Below are positions 14,024 through 21,949 of a stretch of 39,158 nt of DNA, in pieces (positions within the stretch are counted from its first letter, which is position 1; every line of letters starts with the position of its first letter). Below the pieces are notes generated by a model. That model did not search any database, had not been told where the DNA came from, and worked only from the letters and a program-made list of their open reading frames with translations. A program made the translations under genes and the position numbers. This stretch comes from Bacteroides rodentium JCM 16496 (GTDB lineage Bacteria; Bacteroidota; Bacteroidia; Bacteroidales; Bacteroidaceae), in the NCBI RefSeq assembly GCF_000614125.1, contig NZ_BAKJ01000043.1, positions 1 to 39,158 on the forward strand. The letters run 5' to 3'.

Positions 14024-14992
14024 ATGATACAGAGATTTGCAGACTGGTTGGTATATGGCATCTTTGGCTTGGATGCATCCACAGCTTTAGGGGAAGCTAT
14101 AAACTTCTTTTTCTATGATACGATAAAGATTTTGATATTGCTATTCTTTATCAGTGTAATAATGGGTATTATAAACGCTTATTTCCCGATAGAACGTTTG
14201 CGTAATTACTTGACTTCTCGAAAGTTATACGGGTTGCAATATTTTTTTGCTGCCCTATTCGGAGCTATTACTCCATTTTGCTCCTGCTCATCCATACCTT
14301 TGTTTATCGGTTTTGTGAAAGGCGGCATTCCTTTAGGAGTTACTTTTGCTTATTTGATAACTTCTCCTTTGGTGAATGAAATTGCTGTTGCGATGTTTAT
14401 AGGAACTTTCGGGATACGTATAACAATTATATATGTGGCTAGCGGTATTTTGTTGGGCATGATGGGTGGATTTATTTTAGGCAAAATGAGGTTAGAGCCT
14501 TATTTGAGTGACTGGGTGAAGCAGATACAGCAACATTCGTCATCCGATTCGGATGCGTGGAAAAAAGAAAATACTCCCTTTATTAAACGTTTGCCGATAA
14601 TTGCCCAGGAAGCATGGGGGATTGTCAAAGGAGTACTTTTGTATATCATTATAGGTATTGGCATAGGGGCATTCATGCATGGCTATGTGCCGGAAGGATT
14701 TTTCGAACAATATATGTCTAAGGATAATTGGTTTGCCGTTCCTCTTTCCGTTATTTTGGCTGTACCAATGTATGCTAATGCTGCTGGAATAGTTCCCATT
14801 ATTGAGGTATTTGTGGCAAAAGGTATTCCTATCGGAACAGCTATTGCCTTTATGATGGCGGTTGTGGGCTTGTCATTACCCGAAGCTACGTTGTTGAAAA
14901 AAGTAATGACGTGGAAGTTGATAGGAATTTTTTTTGGCTTGATAACACTATTCATCGTCATATTAGGTTACTTGTATAATGCTATATTGTGA
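14024..14992 (+). CDS. arsP: Permease of the ArsP/YraQ (DUF318) family
   Basis: The 322-residue membrane protein has about eight hydrophobic segments in two halves joined by a polar loop (residues 160-195, with LSDWVKQIQQHSSSDSDAWK). It contains the family motif TPFCSCSSIPLFIGF near residues 86-100, with the cysteine cluster expected for metalloid or organoarsenical handling in ArsP. Related conserved stretches are SPLVNEIAVAMF and, in the second half, PMYANAAGIVPIIE. I start at the ATG at 14024; an upstream TTG at 14018 is possible but falls next to the operator. ArsP exports trivalent organoarsenicals; the substrate here is inferred. Confidence 0.83.
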   Translation: MIQRFADWLVYGIFGLDASTALGEAINFFFYDTIKILILLFFISVIMGIINAYFPIERLRNYLTSRKLYGLQYFFAALFGAITPFCSCSSIPLFIGFVKGGIPLGVTFAYLITSPLVNEIAVAMFIGTFGIRITIIYVASGILLGMMGGFILGKMRLEPYLSDWVKQIQQHSSSDSDAWKKENTPFIKRLPIIAQEAWGIVKGVLLYIIIGIGIGAFMHGYVPEGFFEQYMSKDNWFAVPLSVILAVPMYANAAGIVPIIEVFVAKGIPIGTAIAFMMAVVGLSLPEATLLKKVMTWKLIGIFFGLITLFIVILGYLYNAIL

Positions 14993-15097
14993 TAAATATG
15001 GATAGGGCATACGATTATGTGCTGATGATGTCATGGCAAGGGATAAACTAAAACATTGTCAATTCACGTATGCGGAAGCGATGAACAAGTACGGTCT

Positions 15098-15163
15098 TCA
15101 AAGGGGCATTGACGGAATGTGTATTGCTTCCTCTTTCAATTTATCCGCTGCACGGGTATGTTT
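15098..15163 (-). pseudogene. Remnant of an integrase C-terminus
   Basis: Read leftward, 15163 to 15098 encodes TRAADKLKEEAI and then a stop, matching TRAVDKLKEEAI at the end of the intact integrase at 9339. A 25-bp stretch is identical between the two (9366-9390 and 15122-15146). The differences beside it fall as codon changes, as expected of homologous coding DNA. The bases just before it (15030-15120) can be read rightward as a KYGLQRG-type helix scrap, possibly from a transposase; nothing firm can be said. Confidence 0.6.
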
Positions 15164-15187
15164 TTTGTGTGTGTTGTCTTTGTTTTA

Positions 15188-15321
15188 GACTATTGAAACT
15201 AAAGGTTTTGCTTGCTGAAAACAGAAGTCTTATACAATGAAACCTTTAGTTTTTCCACATTAAACTAAAGGTTTCAACGGGAAAAACTAAAGGTTTCATG
15301 CTGAGAACTAAGGCAATAGTC
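15188..15321. repeat. Palindromic array of the 13-mer AAACTAAAGGTTT
   Basis: The 13-mer occurs at 15196-15208, 15262-15274 and 15284-15296 in one direction and as its complement at 15240-15252. The array is closed by an 8-bp inverted repeat, GACTATTG (15188-15195) and CAATAGTC (15314-15321). The whole segment can fold as a cruciform. It lies in a 729-bp region without a gene between the ars cassette and the fimbrial lipoprotein. Confidence 0.8.
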
Positions 15322-15400
15322 TTACTCTGTTGTCTTTTCAACGGAATTGGTGTCTGGGGGAGGCTGTTTGACGTGCGTGATGGATACTTATCTTGTTTTT

Positions 15401-15486
15401 TATCTGTCACACCCATCTGTCACACAATAATCGATTTATAATCAGTAGGATATGTGGACAGCGTGATAGCATGACAGATGTTTTTT
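15401..15486. repeat. CTGTCACAC direct repeats and a long-loop hairpin
   Basis: ATCTGTCACAC occurs twice in tandem (15402-15412, 15415-15425). CATCTGTCA (15414-15422) is perfectly complementary to TGACAGATG (15472-15480), followed by six Ts. It may be a terminator on the + strand or an intergenic dispersed repeat. No gene is seen between it and 15721. Confidence 0.55.
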
Positions 15487-15721
15487 CATTATCAACTTTT
15501 GTGTAGGGTCAGCTTCAGCTACACATAGGGTATCAAATACAAAATAATGGGTGTAAAATGCAATTTTATTTCGTAGATACTGTTTTCGCATTTATTTCCT
15601 TCTAAATTTGCAGTAGCTGGAATCTTATATAACTGTTTAATTATTAAATGTCTGCCAATTGTGGCAAAGCATGCTTCTCTTTGCTTGTCTCCCGGAAGTG
15701 TTTTTCCTTGATGCCGTACGC

Positions 15722-16681
15722 TCAATCCAGTGAAGGGACATCGATTGTCTGACTTTCCTCGTTCCAGTTGTCAATGGTGAATTCTCCGGATGATTCTTCA
15801 GAAAAGATGTCTCCCAAAGTAAGGGTCAGAGTCAGTTTGGAGTTTGCTTCCAAAGGCCCGTTCAATGTTTGCTTGAAACTTTTCACGTTTCCGTTTTTCA
15901 GTATGATGCTCATCTGGAATTCCGGTTCCCCGAAAGAAGGGAAGAGCATGACGGTGGCGTTGCTCATTTGCGTACCGTCGACGGAACGGACCAGAGGGAA
16001 GGCTACTGTGCGCGGACTTCCTTGAGGAGCGGCGGTGTAAAAATTCAGTTCTCCGGCAATATTGGTGATGCGCACCACCACGCTGTCGATGCTCGAACTG
16101 AGGATGCCGTTGTTCTTGTCCTTGATGATTACCTTCAGTCCGGTCACTACCCGTTTGAGGGATGCTTTCAGGTCCTCACTTCCGATGTTGGCAGGCTGGA
16201 CGGTATGTACCAGGTCGAATACCGGATAATAGGTCGTGTCCGCTCCCATTTTAAATAAGCTGAAATGTTGTTGAGACATGTCCTTACCTATGATGTAAGC
16301 TGGTTCTTTCAGTGCGGGATGGGCATAAATCGGCTCCTTGTATTGGGGAGTTCCCCAATAAATCATGTTGTAGGGACCTGTGGGTAAAGATAACTCCCGA
16401 TTGACGCCAGCGTTATAGAAAGTTCCGTCTTTAATCTGGTAGTAACCGTAAAAAGGTGTCAGCTTCTGGTTTACGTAGTTCCCATAATAAATAGAGGTGC
16501 CCGCCTTGCAGGGCATGATGGTTAGTATGCCGGTCAGCGGGCTTTGTCCACTTTCTGTAGACACGTCCATCAAGAGTCGTGGTGATACCAACTCATTGCT
16601 TTTTTCTATTTGGGGCGGATTGTCATCGGCACAGCTTGCCACGATTGCGGCAAGTACTGCAAATACTACTAATTTCTTCAT
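15722..16681 (-). CDS. FimB/Mfa2-type fimbrial lipoprotein
   Basis: The 319-residue protein has a lipoprotein signal peptide ending AAIVASC (Cys near residue 17). The mature part is beta-rich. PTGPYNMIYWGTP, the strand-turn-strand around ASLKRVVTGLKVIIKD, and the C-terminal LTLTLTLGDIFSEESSGEFTIDNWN resemble the FimB/Mfa2 anchor and fimbrillin-like families of Bacteroidales pili, in which an N-terminal lipid is needed for secretion and assembly. It is transcribed away from the SusC operon, with 349 bases between. No other pilus gene is next to it in the window, so a lone surface adhesin is also possible. The lipoprotein call is firm, the subfamily less so. Confidence 0.65.
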   Translation of the reverse strand: MKKLVVFAVLAAIVASCADDNPPQIEKSNELVSPRLLMDVSTESGQSPLTGILTIMPCKAGTSIYYGNYVNQKLTPFYGYYQIKDGTFYNAGVNRELSLPTGPYNMIYWGTPQYKEPIYAHPALKEPAYIIGKDMSQQHFSLFKMGADTTYYPVFDLVHTVQPANIGSEDLKASLKRVVTGLKVIIKDKNNGILSSSIDSVVVRITNIAGELNFYTAAPQGSPRTVAFPLVRSVDGTQMSNATVMLFPSFGEPEFQMSIILKNGNVKSFKQTLNGPLEANSKLTLTLTLGDIFSEESSGEFTIDNWNEESQTIDVPSLD

Positions 16682-16953
16682 TATCTGTTAAGCTTTAGGT
16701 TGTTCTTCCTTGAGAACGTTTTTAGAAAGAAATGGTTCTTTGTACTCCGGAGAAAGTATATTGGGGAATGAAAAAGTGAGGTGAAACCAATCCCGGTATT
16801 GAGGAGAATGGAAAGACTAACCCCCTCTTCAAAAGGCTTGGAGAAGGGGCAGAAAACAAATTATACCTTTTTTAGTAACATTTTAGAAGCCTTGATTAAC
16901 GAAATCATATACTATTCGTAACAATTTTTCGACTCTCTTTTCTTGTCCCTCCA

Positions 16954-16961
16954 TACATTTG
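16954..16961 (+). promoter_or_regulatory. Probable SusC operon promoter (-7 box TACATTTG)
   Basis: TACATTTG matches the Bacteroides -7 consensus TAnnTTTG and lies 69 bases before the SusC ATG, leaving a leader of about 60 bases. A T-rich run at 16924-16930 is a weak -33 candidate. The rest of the 349-base divergent region holds a CCCCTCTTC/GAGAAGGGG-type imperfect hairpin near 16811-16842 and nothing else identifiable. A binding site for the hybrid sensor could be here but is not recognisable. Confidence 0.5.
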
Positions 16962-17030
16962 CATCTGGGTTCTTTGGCATTAATTAAAGGACACAATAAA
17001 TCTTTGATATTAACCATTAAACAATGTACA

Positions 17031-20000
17031 ATGAGAAAGACTTCTTTTGAAAAGTGCATCAATCTGCACTTGTTCCGCATTGCATGGGTGCTGCTGCTGG
17101 TGGTGCCCGCAATCAGTGGCCTTCGGGCTAACCCTTCTCAAAGCAAAACCGTTACGGGAGTCGTGACATCGGCCATGGACAATGAGCCGCTGATTGGTGT
17201 CAGCGTGCAGGTGAAAGAAACCGCTACCGGAGGTATCACCGACCTGGACGGCAAGTTCTCCGTAAGTGCCCGGCAGGGGCAGACGCTGGTATTCTCCTAT
17301 ATCGGCTACAAACCACAAGAAATCAAGGTAGGTGCCGCATCGGTCATCAATGTTTCCTTGCAGGAGGACAACGAGGTGCTGGACGAAGTGGTGGTTATCG
17401 GCTACGGTGTCCAGAAGAAGAAGCTGGTGACCGGCGCCACGGTGCAGGTGAAAGGCGACGACATCACCAAGCTGAATACCACCAACCCCCTGTCGGCATT
17501 GCAAGGACAGACACCGGGTGTGAACATCGTTTCCACTTCCGGACAGCCGGGTGCCAGCATGAGTGTCACCATCCGCGGTTTGGGTACGGTGGGAAATTCG
17601 CAGCCGCTTTACCTGATTGACGGTGTGGGCGGTGACATCTCTTCGCTGAACCCTGCCGACATCGAGAGCATCGACGTGCTGAAGGATGCCGCTTCGGCCG
17701 CCATCTATGGCGCACAGGCTGCCAATGGCGTGGTGCTGGTCACCACCAAGAGCGGCAAGGAAGGGGCTTGCAAAATCAGTTACGACGGATATGCCGGCTG
17801 GCAGACGATAGGCCGCAAGTTCAATATGCTGAACGCTTCGGAGTATATGAACATCATGGACGAGGCACGCCTCAATTCCGGTATGTCGCCGGTGGAATGG
17901 GGAAAGCTGACCTCCATCTATGATGCCAACGGCTATGTGTATGACACCGACTGGATAGACCAGGCAATCGAGGACGGCGGGCTGACCACCAGCCACAACT
18001 TGTCGTTCACGGGCGGCTCCAAGACTTCCACTTACGCCGTTTCGGGCGGATATACCGGGCAGGACGGATTGATTGGCGGTTCGGACGTCTCTTATTATAA
18101 AAGGTATAACTTCCGTGTCAACTCCGAACACAAGATGTGGGACGGGTTGGTGACCATCGGCGAACACGTGGGCTTCGTCTGGAAAGACTCGCGCGGCATG
18201 AACACCGGAAACATCTGGAACAACAACCTGCGCAGCGCTTTCTCCGCTTCGCCCATCATCCCCGTTTACGATGCCGACGGGAACTACAACTCCACGGTAA
18301 ACTCCGACTGGAACGTGAACGACGGAAACCCTTACGGAAATATGATGGTGAACCGTTACAACAATACGAAAGGAGCATCACTGGATGCCAACGTGTATGT
18401 GCAGATTGAACCTGTCAAGAACTTGAAGTTCAAGACCGTATATGGAATCAGCTACGGTACGTCCGAATATCGCTCTTATACGCCCAAGTACCAGTTTACT
18501 CCCCAGTCGGCAAACACCGTGAGCAAAGTAAGCCAAAGCCACGGGCATGGCTTGTCGATGGTATGGACCAATACCTTGGCATACGATTTCGACATTGCCC
18601 GGGAACATCGCATCAACGCCTTGATAGGTAGCGAACTATCGACCTACGACGGCAGCAACACCTCTGCCTCCAACACAGGTCTCATTCCCGGATTCGACGA
18701 TTGGGAACACGCTTATCTGGCAAACACCAACGGCACGGAGAACAAGAAGGTGAACGACTCAAAACCCTATGATTCCACCCGTGGATTGTCCTTCTTCGCC
18801 CGTTTGGGATGGACGTGGAAAGAACGCTACATGCTGAACGCCACGATGCGCGCCGACGGTTCTTCGAAGTTTGCATCGGGACACCGCTGGGGATACTTCC
18901 CATCGGTATCGGCAGGTTGGACACTTTCCGAAGAGAAGTTCATGGAACCGGTGAAGTCTTGGTTCGACTTCCTGAAGCTGCGTGCCAGCTGGGGACAGGT
19001 GGGTAACGCCAACATCCCTTGTTATCAGTACCTTGCCCCCGTCTCTACCACGAACACCAATTATAACTTCGGTATCGGCGGAGGACAGGAAGGCTGGGTG
19101 ACGGGTTCCTACACCAGCCGCCTTGCCAATGAGAAAGTGAAGTGGGAAACGTCCGAACAGTACAATGTGGGCATCGATGCCCGTTTCTTGAACGGTCGCC
19201 TCGCCTTCACCGCCGACGGTTACATCAAGAATACCAAGGACTGGTTGGTGCAGGCTCCCGTGCTTGCCACGGCAGGTACCGACGGCCCCATCATCAATGG
19301 CGGCGATGTGCAGAACAAAGGTATCGAGCTGGGTTTGTCGTGGAACGACCGGATAGGCAAAGACTTTACCTATAGCGTGGGTGGGAACTTTGCTTACAAC
19401 CACAACGAAGTGGGCAGCATTCCCACCGAAGACGGCATCATCCACGGTGACCCTAATCAGATTTACAGCAACGCCGAGGAGTTCTATCGTGCCGAGAACG
19501 GACACGCCATCGGTTACTTCTGGGGATTCAAGACGGCGGGCGTTTTCCAGAACAAGCAAGAGATAAACGACTGGATTGCTGCCGGAAACGGAGTATATCA
19601 GAATGACGTGAAGCCTGGCGACGTGAAGTACCTCGATGTGAACCGTGACGGTGCCATCGATGCCGCCGACAAGGTGGACCTGGGCAACGGACTTCCCAAA
19701 TACACCTTCGGACTGAACCTCAGTTTGGGATATAAGGGCTTCGACCTCAGCCTGAATGCCACCGGTGCCGCCGGATTCCAGATTGCCCAGTCCTACCGCG
19801 ACCCCAACTCCTCGCAAGGCAACTACAGCCGACAGATATTGGACCGCTGGACGGGCGAGGGCACCAGCAACCGCATTCCGCGTGTCACTTACGGTGATGT
19901 GGGCAACTGGCAGTTCTCCGACCTCTACTTGCAGGATGGCGACTACATCCGTCTGCAGAACATCACGTTGGGCTACGATTTTAAGCGCCTTGTCTCCTGG

Positions 20001-20198
20001 AAGGGCTTGTCGAAGCTCCGCCTCTATGTGCAGGCCCAGAACCTCTTCACGCTGACCAAGTACGACGGTATGGATCCGGAAATAGGTTCTTACAATGGTA
20101 CCGATGGAAATAACAGCGATACGTGGGTTTCTGGCGTAGATATGGGTTATTACCCCCATCCCCGCACCTTCATTGTAGGTATTAATCTTGCGTTTTAA
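17031..20198 (+). CDS. SusC-type TonB-dependent outer-membrane glycan transporter
   Basis: The 1055-residue protein has a signal peptide (hydrophobic segment around residues 16-33), then an N-terminal carboxypeptidase-regulatory-like domain (GVVTSAMDNEPLIGVSVQVKET to KVGAASVINVSLQED), the SusC-family motif DEVVVIGYGVQKK near 120, and a TonB plug (NPLSALQGQTPGVNIVS; TIRGLGTVGNSQPLYLIDG). The beta-barrel ends FIVGINLAF with the usual C-terminal Phe. I take the ATG at 17031, not the frame opening at 16959, because the upstream codons cover the promoter. It is 3 bases from SusD. It imports oligosaccharides in partnership with SusD. Codon use is C-rich at third positions, unlike the island genes. 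Confidence 0.95.
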   Translation: MRKTSFEKCINLHLFRIAWVLLLVVPAISGLRANPSQSKTVTGVVTSAMDNEPLIGVSVQVKETATGGITDLDGKFSVSARQGQTLVFSYIGYKPQEIKVGAASVINVSLQEDNEVLDEVVVIGYGVQKKKLVTGATVQVKGDDITKLNTTNPLSALQGQTPGVNIVSTSGQPGASMSVTIRGLGTVGNSQPLYLIDGVGGDISSLNPADIESIDVLKDAASAAIYGAQAANGVVLVTTKSGKEGACKISYDGYAGWQTIGRKFNMLNASEYMNIMDEARLNSGMSPVEWGKLTSIYDANGYVYDTDWIDQAIEDGGLTTSHNLSFTGGSKTSTYAVSGGYTGQDGLIGGSDVSYYKRYNFRVNSEHKMWDGLVTIGEHVGFVWKDSRGMNTGNIWNNNLRSAFSASPIIPVYDADGNYNSTVNSDWNVNDGNPYGNMMVNRYNNTKGASLDANVYVQIEPVKNLKFKTVYGISYGTSEYRSYTPKYQFTPQSANTVSKVSQSHGHGLSMVWTNTLAYDFDIAREHRINALIGSELSTYDGSNTSASNTGLIPGFDDWEHAYLANTNGTENKKVNDSKPYDSTRGLSFFARLGWTWKERYMLNATMRADGSSKFASGHRWGYFPSVSAGWTLSEEKFMEPVKSWFDFLKLRASWGQVGNANIPCYQYLAPVSTTNTNYNFGIGGGQEGWVTGSYTSRLANEKVKWETSEQYNVGIDARFLNGRLAFTADGYIKNTKDWLVQAPVLATAGTDGPIINGGDVQNKGIELGLSWNDRIGKDFTYSVGGNFAYNHNEVGSIPTEDGIIHGDPNQIYSNAEEFYRAENGHAIGYFWGFKTAGVFQNKQEINDWIAAGNGVYQNDVKPGDVKYLDVNRDGAIDAADKVDLGNGLPKYTFGLNLSLGYKGFDLSLNATGAAGFQIAQSYRDPNSSQGNYSRQILDRWTGEGTSNRIPRVTYGDVGNWQFSDLYLQDGDYIRLQNITLGYDFKRLVSWKGLSKLRLYVQAQNLFTLTKYDGMDPEIGSYNGTDGNNSDTWVSGVDMGYYPHPRTFIVGINLAF

Positions 20199-20201
20199 AC
20201 T

Positions 20202-21902
20202 ATGAAAAAGAGAAACATTATGAATACAAGACACATATTATTGACGAGTGCGCTTGCGGTATCGGCTTTTGCCTTTACTTCGTGCGATGATTTCTTCGAC
20301 ACTTCTTCCAAAACAGACTTGAATACGGAAACGGCCTACAGCAATTTGGAGTCTGCCGAGATGGCTTTGGTGGGCTGCTACGACGGCTGGCAGCGTACCA
20401 TCACCGACGAGGGTGTGGGCATGTACTTGCTGGCGGAGTTTGCTTCCGAACAGGCTTTTGCCGGTCTTGGCCTTTCCGACTCTAAGAACAACAATGTGAT
20501 AGACCAGTTCAACCTGGGCATCGCCCCTTCCTACAACGACCTGTTCAATACGGACTGGGTGAATTATTACAAAGCCATCTTCCGTTGTAACCAGCTCATT
20601 GTGCAAGAGGACAACATTGACTGGGGCGGAAACACGCAGGCGCAAGGACGTGTGATGGGCGAGGTGCGTGCCATCCGTGGCATCCTCTACTTTGACCTTG
20701 CACGTATGTTTGGCGACGTGCCTTTGCTGACCGCTCCTTCCGAGGAGAACGTTCCCCGCTCACCGGCAAGCGAGGTCTATCAGGTCATCTTCGACGACTT
20801 CAAATATGCCATCGAGCACATCCCTGCCAATGCCTATCCGTTGGAGAACCGCAATGCCAACGACGGGCGTATCACCAAGTATGCCGTGGAGGCGTTGATG
20901 GCACGCGCCTACCTCTATTATACCGGTTACTACGGCGCAGAGCATCCCGCTTGCAGCAAGGCGGATGCCGTGGCGGCCATCAACGACGTGGTGGAGAACG
21001 GCGGCTATGAACTGGAAAGCAATTATGCCGACTTCTGGATGCCGGCTTGTACCACCGACGCTTCGAGTGCCGGTACATACGCCTGGAACACGACCTACGC
21101 CGGAAAGTGGTACGACGGTGCCGCTTGGCAAGCCGGACAGGGCAACTTGTCGAAGGAAATCGTGCTCAACCTGAAGATGAACACGACCCACGACTACAAT
21201 GGCAACGGCGATGGCAATACCTTCTCCGTCTATCTGGGCCCGCGCAACAAGAGTGCCGTGAACGTATGCATCGCCAGCGGTTGGGGAGCCTGCTCCGTGA
21301 CTCCCGCCTTCGTGGAGAAGTACAAGAACGACCCCCGTTTCAACGCTTGCGTGTGGAGCTGCAAGGATGCCGGTTTCAATGCCGACGTGAACGACACCTA
21401 CGAATATACCGGTTACTACACCCGCAAGTATGCCCCGATGTGCTTTGCCGACGGAACGCGCCAGGAAGTGGGCTTCAAGTTGGGCGAACAGCACCAGAAC
21501 ATTACCTATTATCAAGACTATACCATCGTGCGCTATGCCGACGTGCTGCTGATGCACTCCGAACTCAATGGCAACGCCACCGGGCTGAACAAGGTTCACC
21601 AGCGTGCCTACCCCGGCGAGTCCTTGCCCTACAGCATAGAGAACATCCGCAACGAACGCGCCATCGAACTTGCCTTTGAGGGCGTACACTACTGGGACTT
21701 GATGCGCTACGAGAAAGACGGCGCCTACGCTGCACGCGCCATCGCCGCCGCACAAAACGGTGCCAAAGTGATGAACGGAGGAGTGGAAGCAACCACCTCT
21801 TTCTCCGAAAGCAACTTCACCGCCAAGAAAGGCTTGATGCAGATACCCAACACGCAGATAACCCTTTCGGGCAATGTGCTTACCCAAAACGCCGGCTGGT
21901 AG
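20202..21902 (+). CDS. SusD-type surface glycan-binding lipoprotein
   Basis: The 566-residue protein has a lipoprotein signal (FTSCDDFF, Cys near residue 28) and the SusD/RagB layout: an N-terminal region with repeated helices (YSNLESAEMALVGCYDG, YKAIFRCNQLI), the TPR part with VRAIRGILYFDLARMFGDVPLL, and the C-terminal part with YADVLLMHSEL, NIRNERAIELAFEGVHYWDLMRYEK and a conserved end (IPNTQITLSGNVLTQNAGW). It forms the lid of the SusC transporter and binds glycan at the cell surface. The ATG at 20202 is only 3 bases after the SusC stop. An alternative start at 20220 gives a more conventional signal peptide. Confidence 0.95.
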   Translation: MKKRNIMNTRHILLTSALAVSAFAFTSCDDFFDTSSKTDLNTETAYSNLESAEMALVGCYDGWQRTITDEGVGMYLLAEFASEQAFAGLGLSDSKNNNVIDQFNLGIAPSYNDLFNTDWVNYYKAIFRCNQLIVQEDNIDWGGNTQAQGRVMGEVRAIRGILYFDLARMFGDVPLLTAPSEENVPRSPASEVYQVIFDDFKYAIEHIPANAYPLENRNANDGRITKYAVEALMARAYLYYTGYYGAEHPACSKADAVAAINDVVENGGYELESNYADFWMPACTTDASSAGTYAWNTTYAGKWYDGAAWQAGQGNLSKEIVLNLKMNTTHDYNGNGDGNTFSVYLGPRNKSAVNVCIASGWGACSVTPAFVEKYKNDPRFNACVWSCKDAGFNADVNDTYEYTGYYTRKYAPMCFADGTRQEVGFKLGEQHQNITYYQDYTIVRYADVLLMHSELNGNATGLNKVHQRAYPGESLPYSIENIRNERAIELAFEGVHYWDLMRYEKDGAYAARAIAAAQNGAKVMNGGVEATTSFSESNFTAKKGLMQIPNTQITLSGNVLTQNAGW

Positions 21903-21949
21903 GAGTGAATCATTAACCATTAATCATCAAACATTAATCATTGTTTATC

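Noticed and set aside
9366..15146. attL/attR pair of a nested element, from the 25-bp direct repeat.
   Set aside because: Both copies encode the same integrase C-terminal residues and the flanks differ by codon-type changes, so shared coding ancestry explains it better.
15519..15725. A 68-residue leftward frame next to the fimbrial lipoprotein gene.
   Set aside because: It overlaps the end of that gene, has no recognisable domain or ribosome-binding site, and lies in repeat-rich DNA.
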